A DNA stretch of 64,000 bases from Mesorhizobium sp. B1-1-8 (GTDB taxonomy: Bacteria; Pseudomonadota; Alphaproteobacteria; Rhizobiales; Rhizobiaceae): the NCBI RefSeq assembly GCF_006442795.2, contig NZ_CP083956.1, positions 1,364,001-1,428,000 of the forward strand, given 5' to 3'. The number at the start of each line of letters is the position of its first letter. Position 1 is the first letter of the stretch. This document shows positions 54,344 to 63,216 of the stretch, one piece after another. The translations under genes and the position numbers were made by a program. The notes beneath the pieces are model-generated. The model was given only the letters and a program-made list of their open reading frames with translations, did not search any database and was not told where the DNA came from.

Positions 54344-55111
54344 TTAAAAAAGGTCCTTGCGCTTGCGGATTTCGGCAAAGACTTCGGCGTCGGAAGCGCT
54401 CTCCATGCCGAGATGCTTGCGGATTGCCGGGTCGTGCCAGCGCAGGAACGGGTTGGTCGACAATTCCTCGCCGATCGTCGTCGGCAGCGTCGGCTTGTTG
54501 TCGGCGCGCAGCGCCTCGATCCTGGCGGCGCGCTCCTTCAGAACCGGATTGCCGGGGTCGACGGTCAGCGCGAAGCGGGCGTTGGCAAGCGTGTATTCAT
54601 GGCCGCAATAGACCATAGTGTCAGCCGGCAGCGCAGCGAGCTTCTTCAGCGATTCATACATCACCGGCGGCTTGCATTCGAGCAGCCGGCCGCAGCCCAG
54701 CGCAAACAGCGTGTCGGCGGTGAAGGCCACTTTCGACGCCGGCAGGTGATAGGAGACATGGCCGGCGGTGTGGCCGGGCGTTTCGATGACATCGATCGTT
54801 TCAGCGCCGAGACGCACGACCGATCCTTGCTTGACCGTCTCGTCGATGCCGGGGATCTTGGCCTTCTCGGCTTCCGGCCCGACGATGCGCAGCTTGAAGC
54901 GCTCTTTCAGCGCCAGATTTGCCTCGACATGGTCGAGATGGTGATGCGTGGTCAGGATCATGGTCGGCGTCCAGCCGGTGCGCTCGATCGCGGCCAGGAT
55001 CGGCGCCTCCTCCGGCGCGTCGATGATCATCGTCTGCCCGCTTTTGGGGTCATGCACCAGCACGCCGAAATTGTCCGTGCGGCACATGAACTGCTCAACT
55101 TCCACCGGCAT
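54344..55111 (-). CDS. gloB: Hydroxyacylglutathione hydrolase (glyoxalase II)
   Basis: 255 residues from the ATG at 55111 (MPVEVEQFMCRTDNFGVL), with AGGAG upstream. Metallo-beta-lactamase fold: TTHHHLDHV binds two metals, TPGHTAGHVS and ADTLFALGCGRL supply further ligands, and YCGHEYTLAN matches the glutathione-binding region. It hydrolyses S-lactoylglutathione in methylglyoxal detoxification. The longer open frame has no Shine-Dalgarno sequence. Confidence 0.94.
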   Translation of the reverse strand: MPVEVEQFMCRTDNFGVLVHDPKSGQTMIIDAPEEAPILAAIERTGWTPTMILTTHHHLDHVEANLALKERFKLRIVGPEAEKAKIPGIDETVKQGSVVRLGAETIDVIETPGHTAGHVSYHLPASKVAFTADTLFALGCGRLLECKPPVMYESLKKLAALPADTMVYCGHEYTLANARFALTVDPGNPVLKERAARIEALRADNKPTLPTTIGEELSTNPFLRWHDPAIRKHLGMESASDAEVFAEIRKRKDLF

Positions 55112-55170
55112 CGCATCTCTCCTCTTGTCGTCCGCAGACATAGGGCGGCCGGCCGCCGATGTCATCCGCC

Positions 55171-55217
55171 TTTGTTGAACTTGACCGTTTGTTGAACTTG
55201 GCCCTTTGTTGAACTTG
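55171..55217. repeat. Three tandem copies of TTTGTTGAACTTG with 17-bp period
   Basis: Identical 13-base cores start at 55171, 55188 and 55205, with 4-base variable spacers (ACCG, GCCC). They occupy the 133-base space between the divergent starts of gloB (55111) and the methyltransferase gene (55245), so they sit where an operator would. Confidence 0.85.
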
Positions 55218-55244
55218 GAAGGCATCGCGGCTACCGTCCCGCGC

Positions 55245-56027
55245 ATGCATTCCGATATTGTCGACCTGCGCTCCTTCTACTCGACCATGCTCGGACGCCT
55301 GGCCGAGCGTTCGATCACCATGGCGCTGTCGTCGATATGGGCGACGGTGCCGAACGAGCGGCTGGTCGGCCTCGGCTATACGCTGCCCTGGCTGGAGCGG
55401 TTCGGCACTGATGCCGAGCGCGTCTTCGCCTTCATGCCGGCGACGCAAGGCGCGGTGGTGTGGCCGGCGAACGGACCGACGGCGACCGCGCTGGTCTTCG
55501 ACGAAGAGCTGCCACTGGTCGATTCTTGCATCGACCGCATGCTGCTCGTCCACTCGCTCGAACATGCCGAGAATCCGCGCGAGACGCTGAACGAGATCTG
55601 GCGCGTGCTGTCGCCGGCCGGCCGCGTCGTCATTGTCGTGCCCAACCGGCGCGGCGTCTGGGCGCGTTTCGAGCACACTCCCTTCGGCAACGGCCGGCCG
55701 TTCTCGCGCGGCCAGCTGACGGAGTTGCTGCGCGAGGCCAACTTCACCCCGGCGGCATGGTCCGACGCGCTGTTCTTCCCGCCGTCGCCCCGGCGCTCCA
55801 TGATGCAGTTCCACAACGTGCTGGAGCGTGCCGGCCGGCGGTTCTGGCCGATCTTTTCCGGCGTCATCGTCGTCGAGGCGCAGAAGCGGCTCTACCAGGG
55901 CGTGCCCGTCGCGCAGCGCGCCTCGCGCCGCGTCTTCGTGCCGGTGTTCTCGCCGCAGGGCGCGACACGACTCGGCCGGCAGGCTGCCGAAAAATTGCCT
56001 CAAGCCGGCCCAGTGACGCGTTCGTGA
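55245..56027 (+). CDS. Class I SAM-dependent methyltransferase
   Basis: 260 residues from the ATG at 55245; the frame continues upstream only through the tandem repeat. The protein lacks a strong glycine-rich motif I but has the post-motif region MLLVHSLEHAENPRETLNEIWRVLSPAGRVVIVVPNRRGVWARFEHTPFGNG in part, typical of UbiE/SmtA-like methyltransferases. Substrate unknown. It is divergent from gloB and could be linked to glutathione or methylglyoxal metabolism only by position. Confidence 0.8.
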   Translation: MHSDIVDLRSFYSTMLGRLAERSITMALSSIWATVPNERLVGLGYTLPWLERFGTDAERVFAFMPATQGAVVWPANGPTATALVFDEELPLVDSCIDRMLLVHSLEHAENPRETLNEIWRVLSPAGRVVIVVPNRRGVWARFEHTPFGNGRPFSRGQLTELLREANFTPAAWSDALFFPPSPRRSMMQFHNVLERAGRRFWPIFSGVIVVEAQKRLYQGVPVAQRASRRVFVPVFSPQGATRLGRQAAEKLPQAGPVTRS

Positions 56028-56136
56028 TCGGCGCCGCGTCTTGCGTCACGCGGCGATCGTCACCCTATCTCAAGCCAAGGTTCGCGGCGCGGCATCGGTG
56101 TTGACGTGACCGTCCCGAAAGCATGGATCATCGCAG

Positions 56137-57969
56137 ATGAACGACCAAGTGGATCATAACCCCGCCGCCGCCCAACAGGCCGCCTTCTCGGTCGAGGCCA
56201 GCAGCCTCGGCGACCAGCTGGCAACGATCAGGCTGGGGCTGACGAAATCGCCCGTGCGCAAGTGGCTGCTGTGGACATCGCTCGGCATGGTGGCCGTCAT
56301 CGCCGCGACCTCCATCGGCCAGGTTCTACTCAACCGCTGGAACCAGCCCTTTTATGATGCGCTGGCGCGCCGCGACATGGCGGCGTTCCTGCACCAGCTC
56401 ATGGTCTTTGCCTTCATCGCCGGCGGAATACTGGTGCTCAATATCGGTCAGACCTGGCTCAACCAGATGATCCGGCTGAAGCTGCGCGAGGCGCTGACGC
56501 TCGACCTGATCGATCAATGGATGCGCCCGGCGCGCGCCTTTCGGCTGGCCAATGCCGGCGCCATCGGCGTCAATCCCGATCAGCGCATGCAGCAGGATGC
56601 CGCACATCTCTGCGATCTGTCGACGGACCTCGGCGTCGGCCTCTTACAATCCTTCATCCTTCTGGTGTCCTTTGTCGGCGTGCTCTGGCAGCTCTCTTCC
56701 GGCTTCGTCTTCCACGTCGGCGGCTATTCCCTGGCGATACCGGGCTACATGGTGTGGGCGGCGCTTCTCTATGCCGGCGCGGCGTCCTGGCTGAGCTGGC
56801 TGGTCGGGCGCCCGCTCATCAACCTCAACAGCGATCGCTACACGCGCGAAGCGGAGCTGCGCTCCTCGATGGTGCGCGTCAACGAGAATGTCGATGCCAT
56901 TGCGCTGTACCATGGCGAAGCCGATGCCAGGCGACGGCTCGAACTCGACCTCGGCACGGTGCTGGGCGCCATGCGGCGTATCTATACCGCCCAGATCAAC
57001 CTGTCCTGGGTCACCGATACCTATGGCTGGATCACCGTGGTGGCGCCGATCCTTGTCGCGGCGCCGGTCTATTTCGCCGGCGACATCAGCTTCGGCGGGC
57101 TGATGATGGCCGTCGGCGCCTTCAACCAGGTGAATTCCTCGCTGCGCTGGTTCATCAACAACATCGGCAGCATCGCCGACTGGCGCGCCACATTGATGCG
57201 CGTTGCCGACTTTCGCATCGCGCTCGATGAAACCGATGTGCTGCACAACAGGGAAAAGCGCATCGAGTTCGGCGACAATGACGATGGCAGCCTGACGTTC
57301 GAGAAACTCGAAGTGGCCTCGCCGGACGGATGCACCAAACTTGCCGACAGCCACGTCGAGATCCATCCCGGCGAACGCATCATGATCACCGGCGAACCGG
57401 GCGCCGGCAAGACATTGTTCTTCCGCGCCATTGCCGGCCTGTGGCCATGGGGGAGCGGGAGGATCGGCCTGCCGGCGGGAGAAACTCCCATCTTCGTGCC
57501 GCGCGTCCCCTATTTCCCGGCCGGCACGCTGCGCGAGGTCCTCGACCATCCGGACGGACCAGCGCCGGCGAGCGACGCCGATATTTCGGCGGTGCTTGCC
57601 GAGGTTGGCCTTGGGCGCCTGTCATCCTCGCTCGACCGCAGCGCGCGCTGGGAGCGTGAGCTGGCGGACGACGAACAACGCTTGCTCGCCTTCGCCAGGC
57701 TCGCCGTGCGGAAGCCGAAATGGGTGATCATCGATGAGGCCCTGGATGCGTTCGACGGCCCGTCGCTAAGGCGGGTGCTGGCGATGCTGGAGAAGCATCT
57801 GCCAGGGACCGCGATCCTCAATATCGGGCGCGGCCAGCATAACATTCATTTTTTTCCACGCGGATTGACCATTGTCAAAGATACCGGCGCGCCGGCGCTT
57901 AAGCCGGTCCGTGTCAGGGCCGGCGCAATCGAACCGCCGCCGGTGGCGGCTCGCGTCAGGAGGGGGTAG
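56137..57969 (+). CDS. SbmA/BacA-like ABC transporter with fused ATPase
   Basis: 610 residues. The first ~330 form the SbmA/BacA-type membrane domain with about six helices (LLNRWNQPFYDALARRD, WMRPARAFRL, NPDQRMQQD). The ATPase follows: Walker A TGEPGAGKT (about 423-431), Walker B WVIIDEALDAFD. In place of the usual LSGGEQ-like signature (LSLGEQQR in YddA relatives) it has LADDEQRL. Such proteins import peptides or long-chain fatty acids; BacA relatives matter in symbiosis. Substrate unknown. Confidence 0.88.
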   Translation: MNDQVDHNPAAAQQAAFSVEASSLGDQLATIRLGLTKSPVRKWLLWTSLGMVAVIAATSIGQVLLNRWNQPFYDALARRDMAAFLHQLMVFAFIAGGILVLNIGQTWLNQMIRLKLREALTLDLIDQWMRPARAFRLANAGAIGVNPDQRMQQDAAHLCDLSTDLGVGLLQSFILLVSFVGVLWQLSSGFVFHVGGYSLAIPGYMVWAALLYAGAASWLSWLVGRPLINLNSDRYTREAELRSSMVRVNENVDAIALYHGEADARRRLELDLGTVLGAMRRIYTAQINLSWVTDTYGWITVVAPILVAAPVYFAGDISFGGLMMAVGAFNQVNSSLRWFINNIGSIADWRATLMRVADFRIALDETDVLHNREKRIEFGDNDDGSLTFEKLEVASPDGCTKLADSHVEIHPGERIMITGEPGAGKTLFFRAIAGLWPWGSGRIGLPAGETPIFVPRVPYFPAGTLREVLDHPDGPAPASDADISAVLAEVGLGRLSSSLDRSARWERELADDEQRLLAFARLAVRKPKWVIIDEALDAFDGPSLRRVLAMLEKHLPGTAILNIGRGQHNIHFFPRGLTIVKDTGAPALKPVRVRAGAIEPPPVAARVRRG

Positions 57970-58021
57970 CTTTATTTCGCCGCGATCGCCGGGAAAAATC
58001 CAGGCATCGTCGGAGGCTGCC

Positions 58022-58819
58022 ATGCTGGATATGCTCGGCCTGCTTGCTTGCCTCACCTGTGCCGGGGCGGCGCCGCTCGCCTCGTCCGGCGAGGGCATGC
58101 CGGTCGATGTCGAGCTGGTGCTCGCCGTCGACATCTCGCAGTCGATGGACGAGGAGGAGTTCGCCTTGCAGCGCGCCGGTTATGTCGAGGCGTTGCGCCA
58201 TCCAGACTTCATCAGCGCGGTGCGCTCCGGCTCAAACGGCCGCATCGCGCTCGCCTATTTCGAATGGGCGGGCATCGTGCGCGACGACGGGGTCATCGCC
58301 TGGCAGGTCATCGACGGCAGCGACAGCGCAAACGCCTTCGCCGACAGGATCGCGTCACGGCCGTTCCGAAGCTTTCGCGGCACCTCGATCTCCGGTGCGC
58401 TCGGCTTCGGCGCCGGGCTTCTGGAGAAAAACGCATTTGTGGCACGGCGCCGCGTCATCGATATATCGGGGGACGGGCCCAACAATGCCGGGCTGCCTGT
58501 CGCCGCGACCCGCGACGCCGTTGTGGCCAGGGGCATCGTCATCAATGGCCTGCCGATCCTGATCCGCCCGTCGACAAGCGTCAGCCATCTGGACCGCTAC
58601 TATGCCGATTGCGTGACCGGCGGCCCCGGGTCCTTCGTGCTGCCGATCTATGCGCCTTCCGAATTCTCGACCGCCATACGCCGCAAGCTGATCCAGGAGG
58701 TGAGCGGCATCAATCCCGCCGGAACGGTCCGCGCCGCTGCGGCGCCGACAGACTGCCTGCTGGGCGAGCGCCTCAGACAGCGGTTTTCCGACCCCTATTT
58801 TCCGGAGTTGGACCGATAG
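58022..58819 (+). CDS. Exported DUF1194 von Willebrand factor A-like protein
   Basis: 265 residues from the ATG at 58022, with a short signal (MLDMLGLLACLTCAGAAPLA). MIDAS motif AVDISQSMDEEE, with further metal ligands in SFRGTSISGAL and DISGDGPNN. DUF1194 proteins are common in alphaproteobacteria, function unknown. Two cysteines (YADCVTGG and TDCLLGE) may form a disulfide. Confidence 0.86.
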   Translation: MLDMLGLLACLTCAGAAPLASSGEGMPVDVELVLAVDISQSMDEEEFALQRAGYVEALRHPDFISAVRSGSNGRIALAYFEWAGIVRDDGVIAWQVIDGSDSANAFADRIASRPFRSFRGTSISGALGFGAGLLEKNAFVARRRVIDISGDGPNNAGLPVAATRDAVVARGIVINGLPILIRPSTSVSHLDRYYADCVTGGPGSFVLPIYAPSEFSTAIRRKLIQEVSGINPAGTVRAAAAPTDCLLGERLRQRFSDPYFPELDR

Positions 58820-58831
58820 CGGTTTGAGGCG

Positions 58832-59761
58832 CTAGGCCGGACGGGCGCCGTATTTGGCGCGAAACTCGTCATAGCAATCGCGGCGCCAGCGCCGGCCGAC
58901 GACATAGCCGCGCAGCAGTTGCGGCAGCGAATAGCCGAGAGCCTTCGAGGACCGGTTGGCCAGATAGCCTGAGAAGGCCTGCGGCAACCTGCCTTTGAGT
59001 ATATCGGCGATAATCTGGCGCGCGATCATATAAGGCGGGACATCGGGAAAACGGTCGGCGATATAGGGGTGCTTGTTGATCAGGTTGGCATAGGCCTCGA
59101 CATAGCCGTCGCGGCGGCCGGAGATCGAATTCTCCGAATTGTACTTCTTCCAATCGATTTCCTCGGCCAGCAAGGCGCCGCTGCGGCGGGCAAAGCGCAG
59201 CAAGATCTCGCGATCCTGCATGCGGGTGATGTCGCTGTCGTAGCCGCCGATCGCCAGCAGCGACTCATGCCGGGCGGTGATCGCCGAGCCGGCGATGAAG
59301 ATCGTCTGCGAGACCAGCGCGCGCTGCAGCGTGCTCTTGTCGAGAAAAGCCTCGCGATTGATGCATTTGGTGCTGCGGTTGCCCTTCACCGACAGGTACG
59401 AGCTGATCAGCACTTCGAGCCCGGGGTTTTCGTCGAAGCGCGCCAGCGTCCGCTCCAGCCGGTCGGGCAGGTAGACGTCGTCCGAATCGAGGAAGGTCAC
59501 GATCGGCGTCCGCGCGCGCTCGATGCCTGCGTTGCGCGCCGCATTGGCGCCGCGCCATTTCGCGCCGACATAGATCAGCCTGGGGTCGTGGATTTCCGCC
59601 AGGGCCGCGGCCGTGCCGTCGGTCGAGCCGTCGTCGACCACAATGTGCTCAAAGCGGGTAAGGGTCTGGGCGAGGACGCTTTCCACGGCGCGCACAACCT
59701 GACTGCGCCGATTGTGCGTCGGCGTGATCACCGTGATCAGCGGAACCGTGTCGGTCGGCAT
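58832..59761 (-). CDS. Family 2 glycosyltransferase
   Basis: 309 residues with a GT-A fold: VITPTHNRRSQVVRAVESVL, VVDDGSTDGT, GANAARNAGIERA and the metal-binding DxD in FLDSDDVYLP. It transfers a sugar from a nucleotide donor, probably for surface polysaccharide or lipopolysaccharide; no associated cluster is present. Confidence 0.9.
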   Translation of the reverse strand: MPTDTVPLITVITPTHNRRSQVVRAVESVLAQTLTRFEHIVVDDGSTDGTAAALAEIHDPRLIYVGAKWRGANAARNAGIERARTPIVTFLDSDDVYLPDRLERTLARFDENPGLEVLISSYLSVKGNRSTKCINREAFLDKSTLQRALVSQTIFIAGSAITARHESLLAIGGYDSDITRMQDREILLRFARRSGALLAEEIDWKKYNSENSISGRRDGYVEAYANLINKHPYIADRFPDVPPYMIARQIIADILKGRLPQAFSGYLANRSSKALGYSLPQLLRGYVVGRRWRRDCYDEFRAKYGARPA

Positions 59762-59986
59762 CTGACTTCCGCTATATCCGCGGGCTTAAAGGTGCTGGTT
59801 GAATATGCTGCCCCTCGCTGTGCATGCCCGTCCCAGGATATGTGTGGCGAAGCTACAAAAAACGGCGGTCGCTGTCACGTCGATGTGTCTTGACCAGGGA
59901 CTACTTTTTCGCCAGCAGCGGTTTGAAGGCAACAGTTCGCTGCGATCTTCGTTGATGACGTCGAACATCATAGCCAGTAAGTAGCG

Positions 59987-60604
59987 TCAGCTCCGCCTCA
60001 ACAAAAACACCGCCTGCTGGCCGAAAAAATTCCAGAACCACCACGGCATCGACAAGCCGATCTTCTGGCCGTTGCCGTCGAGCGCGGTCGCTTTCTCGAC
60101 CGTCGCGCCGAGCTCTTCGCACAGGTTGACGAAGTCGCGGATGGTGCAGAAGTGGATGTTGGGCGTGTCGTACCAGGAATAGGGCAGGTCCTTGGTGACC
60201 GGCATCCTGCCCTTGACGAACAGCGACAGGCGCACCCGCCAGTGGCCGAAATTGGGGAAGGAGACGATGGCGTGCTTGCCGATCCTGAGCAGTTCGTCGA
60301 GCACCAGCTTCGGGTTGCGCGTCGCCTGCAGGGTCTGCGACAGCACGACGAAATCGAAGCCCTTGTCGGGATAGAATTCGAGGTCCTTGTCGGCATCGCC
60401 CTGAATGACGGAAAGGCCGCGCGCCACGCATTCGTTGACGCCGCGTTGCGACAGTTCCAGGCCACGGCCGTCGACCTGCTTGGTTTCCTGCAGCAATTCC
60501 AGCAGCGAGCCGTCGCCGGAGCCGACGTCGAGCACCCTGGACGCGGGCGGGATGAGACCGGCGACGACTTCGAGGTCGACGCGCTGGGCGCGGTTGACGC
60601 TCAT
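59987..60604 (-). CDS. metW: MetW-like methyltransferase
   Basis: 205 residues from the ATG at 60604 (MSVNRAQRVDLEVV). SAM motif VLDVGSGDGSLLELL, then GRGLELSQ and SQTLQATRNPKLVLDELLRIGKHAIVSFPNFGHW in part. MetW accompanies MetX and is needed for its full activity in several proteobacteria. 28 bases after metX. Confidence 0.94.
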   Translation of the reverse strand: MSVNRAQRVDLEVVAGLIPPASRVLDVGSGDGSLLELLQETKQVDGRGLELSQRGVNECVARGLSVIQGDADKDLEFYPDKGFDFVVLSQTLQATRNPKLVLDELLRIGKHAIVSFPNFGHWRVRLSLFVKGRMPVTKDLPYSWYDTPNIHFCTIRDFVNLCEELGATVEKATALDGNGQKIGLSMPWWFWNFFGQQAVFLLRRS

Positions 60605-60632
60605 GCACACACCCCTTGGGATCGCGAGCCGG

Positions 60633-61802
60633 TCATAGGCTGAGCCCTCTGGCCCGTGCCGCCGAGGCGATGAAGCCGTTGATGGCGGCGAACAATTCCG
60701 GCTCGTCGAGCAGGAAGGCGTCGTGGCCGCGGTCGGTCTCGATCTCGACAAAGGAGACGGAGGCGCCGGCGGCGTTCAGCGCATGCACGATCAAGCGGCT
60801 CTCCTCGGTCGGAAAAAGCCAGTCGGAGGTAAACGACACCAGGCAGAACCGTGTCCTGGTGCCGGCGAAGGCATCGGCCAAACGCCCGCCATGGTCGGCG
60901 ACAAGGTCGAAATAGTCCATCGCGCGGGTGAGATAGAGATAGGAATTGGCGTCGAAACGGTCGACGAAGGTCATGCCCTGGTGGCGCAGATAGCTTTCGA
61001 TCTGGAAATCGGCGTCGAAGCCGAAGGTGAGCGCCTCGCGGTCCTGCAGGTTGCGGCCGAATTTGCGATGCAGCGCCGCCTCCGACAGATAGGTGATGTG
61101 GGCGGCCATGCGCGCCACCGCCAGCCCCTTTTCCGGGCGCCTGCCGAGCTCGAAATACTTGCCGCCGTGCCAGTCAGGGTCAGCCATGACGGCCTGTCGG
61201 CCGACCTCATGGAAAGCGATGTTCTGCGAGGAATGGCGGGCGCCGGTGGCGATCGGCAGCGCGGAGAAGACGCGCTCCGGATAGGTGGCGGCCCATTCCA
61301 GCACCTGCATGCCACCCATCGAGCCGCCGAGCACGCAAAACAGCTTCTCGATGCCGAAATGGTCGACCAGCATCAGCTGGGCGCGGACCATGTCGCGGAT
61401 GGTGATGACCGGCAGATCGAGGCCGTAGGGCTTGCCCGTCGCCGGATTGGTCGAGGCCGGGCCGGTTGAGCCCAGGCAGCCGCCGATGACGTTGGCGCAG
61501 ATGACGAAAAAGCGGCTGGTGTCGATGATCTTGCCGGGGCCGATCAGCACCTCCCACCAGCCCGGCTTGCCGGTCACCGGATTGGTGCTGGCGACATGCT
61601 GGTCGCCGGTCAGCGCATGGCAGACAAGGATGGCGTTGGAGCGCGCGTCGTTCAACGTGCCGTAGGTCTGGTAGGCGATCTGGAAGGGTGACAGCAACGT
61701 GCCGGCGTCCAGCTTCAGCGGCTTGTCGGGGCCGAAGCGCAGCACCGGGCTCGACGGTTGGTCGGCCTCGTTGTTGGTCCTTGCAATGCGCTCAGCGGCC
61801 AT
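60633..61802 (-). CDS. metX: Homoserine O-acetyltransferase
   Basis: 389 residues from the ATG at 61802. Alpha/beta-hydrolase fold: [26 protein letters not shown] in part, nucleophile elbow GGSMGGMQ, catalytic Asp in SDWLFP and His in RGHDAFLL. It acylates homoserine in methionine synthesis (acetyl by family habit; succinyl use cannot be excluded). Control is by the SAM-II riboswitch and terminator in its leader. Confidence 0.95.
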   Translation of the reverse strand: MAAERIARTNNEADQPSSPVLRFGPDKPLKLDAGTLLSPFQIAYQTYGTLNDARSNAILVCHALTGDQHVASTNPVTGKPGWWEVLIGPGKIIDTSRFFVICANVIGGCLGSTGPASTNPATGKPYGLDLPVITIRDMVRAQLMLVDHFGIEKLFCVLGGSMGGMQVLEWAATYPERVFSALPIATGARHSSQNIAFHEVGRQAVMADPDWHGGKYFELGRRPEKGLAVARMAAHITYLSEAALHRKFGRNLQDREALTFGFDADFQIESYLRHQGMTFVDRFDANSYLYLTRAMDYFDLVADHGGRLADAFAGTRTRFCLVSFTSDWLFPTEESRLIVHALNAAGASVSFVEIETDRGHDAFLLDEPELFAAINGFIASAARARGLSL

Positions 61803-61861
61803 TCGCATTCCCCATCCGTCCCACATCACGCCGATGCGGTGTCCGGCCGGCGGCGGACAAC

Positions 61862-61893
61862 AAAAAACCGGCAATGCCGTCGCAAAGCCGGTT
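61862..61893 (-). terminator. Intrinsic terminator in the metX leader
   Basis: On the minus strand AACCGGC and GCCGG arms enclose a loop and are followed by TTTTTT. It sits 14 bases after the SAM-II aptamer and 60 bases before the metX start, so it is the likely expression platform. Confidence 0.75.
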
Positions 61894-61907
61894 ACGGATG
61901 CAAACGG

Positions 61908-61960
61908 CCCTTTAGCGAGTTGTTTAACGTGGCTGCAAGCCGACCGGCCAAATCACCACG
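61908..61960 (-). ncRNA. SAM-II riboswitch (metA motif) upstream of metX
   Basis: Read on the minus strand from 61960: CGTGGTGATTTGG, then GCCGGTCGGCTTGCAGCCACG, GTTAAACAACTCGCTAAAGGG. CGTGG pairs with CCACG (P1) and the conserved GATTTGG, TTAAA and GCTAAA pieces make the pseudoknot that binds S-adenosylmethionine. It matches the SAM-II motif found before metX/metA in Rhizobiales and represses metX when SAM is high. Confidence 0.92.
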
Positions 61961-62106
61961 GAAAGTCTTGTCGCTCTTCTAGGACTAGTGCTGCGCTTCG
62001 TCAACGGGAAGCCTTGTGGCGCAACCGCCGCCTCTCGACATTCCGGACAACGGCTTGTATTTCCGCTGCGGCCTGCCGACAAAGGCCTTCTCGACGGATT
62101 TGTGAC

Positions 62107-63210
62107 ATGAAGCAGGATCAAGCACGTCCGACGCCCCGCGCGGGCATTATGGACATCGAGGCCTACGTGCCCGGCAAGAGCACGGCGCCGGCCGGCGTGA
62201 CGAAGGTCTACAAGCTGTCGTCGAACGAGAATCCGCTCGGGCCCTCGCCCAAGGCGATCGAGGCAGCACGAGACGTGGCCGCCAGGCTCGACGTCTATCC
62301 TGACGGCAGCGCCAGGCGGCTGCGCGAGGCGATCGCCGAGGTGCATGGGCTCAACCCGGCAAACATCATCTGCTCCAACGGTTCCGACGAGATCCTGGGG
62401 CTGCTGGCGCAGACTTACCTTGCGCCCGGCGACGAGGCCGTGTTCACCGAGCACGCCTTCATGGTCTACAAGATCTACATCCAGGCGGCGGGCGCCACGC
62501 CGGTGGCGGTCAAGGAAACCGACGAGCGCGCCGACATCGACGCGATCCTCGCCGCGGTGACGCCGCGCACAAAAATCGTGTTCCTTGCCAATCCCAACAA
62601 TCCGACCGGCACCTACGTGCCCTTCCAGGAGGTGCGCCGGCTGCATGCCGGGCTGCCGAGGAATGTGCTCCTGGTGCTCGACGCGGCCTACGCCGAATAT
62701 GTGCGGCGCAACGACTACGAAGCCGGCATCGAGCTGGCGGGCTCGTCCGAGAATGTCGTCATGACCCGCACCTTCTCCAAGCTCGGCCTCGGCGGCGCGC
62801 GGATCGGCTGGATGTATGGGCCGGCGCATATCGTCGATGCGATCAATCGCGTACGCGGCCCCTTCAACGTCAATGCCACCGCGATCGAGGCCGGCATCGC
62901 GGCGATCCGCGACCGCGCCCATGTCGAGCGCAGCGTGGCGCATAACGAGAAATGGCTGGCCTGGGTCAGCGGGGAGTTGACGAGGCTCGGGTTGCGGGTG
63001 ACGCCCAGCGTCGGCAATTTCGTGCTGATCCACTTTCCCGACGACAAGAAGCATTCGGCAGCCGCCGCTGACGATTATCTCAGCCAGCGCGGCTATATCC
63101 TGCGCCGCGTTTCCGGCTACGGCTTCCCCAACGCGCTGCGCATGAGCATCGGCATCGAAGAGGCCAATCGCGGCGTCGTCGATGCGCTGACGAATTTCCT
63201 GAAAAGCTAG
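62107..63210 (+). CDS. hisC: Histidinol-phosphate aminotransferase
   Basis: 367 residues from the ATG at 62107; the open frame upstream is non-coding leader. PLP fold type [40 protein letters not shown], and the PLP lysine in [14 protein letters not shown]. It aminates imidazole acetol phosphate and, in rhizobia, probably also aromatic precursors, in keeping with the tyrC neighbour 6 bases downstream. Confidence 0.94.
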   Translation: MKQDQARPTPRAGIMDIEAYVPGKSTAPAGVTKVYKLSSNENPLGPSPKAIEAARDVAARLDVYPDGSARRLREAIAEVHGLNPANIICSNGSDEILGLLAQTYLAPGDEAVFTEHAFMVYKIYIQAAGATPVAVKETDERADIDAILAAVTPRTKIVFLANPNNPTGTYVPFQEVRRLHAGLPRNVLLVLDAAYAEYVRRNDYEAGIELAGSSENVVMTRTFSKLGLGGARIGWMYGPAHIVDAINRVRGPFNVNATAIEAGIAAIRDRAHVERSVAHNEKWLAWVSGELTRLGLRVTPSVGNFVLIHFPDDKKHSAAAADDYLSQRGYILRRVSGYGFPNALRMSIGIEEANRGVVDALTNFLKS

Positions 63211-63216
63211 AACGCC

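Noticed and set aside
55171..55217. Tandem repeats considered as a CRISPR array
   Set aside because: Spacers would be only 4 bases, there are three units, and no cas genes are near.
56033..56054. GCCGCGT/ACGCGGC hairpin after the methyltransferase gene as a terminator
   Set aside because: Stem of 7 bp without any T-run, and the ABC transporter gene follows on the same strand; evidence too weak to list as a feature.
59799..59984. Small plus-strand frame (61 codons) between the glycosyltransferase and metW
   Set aside because: No ribosome-binding site, no recognisable pattern, and the frame overlaps no conserved context; the 225-base gap appears gene-free.
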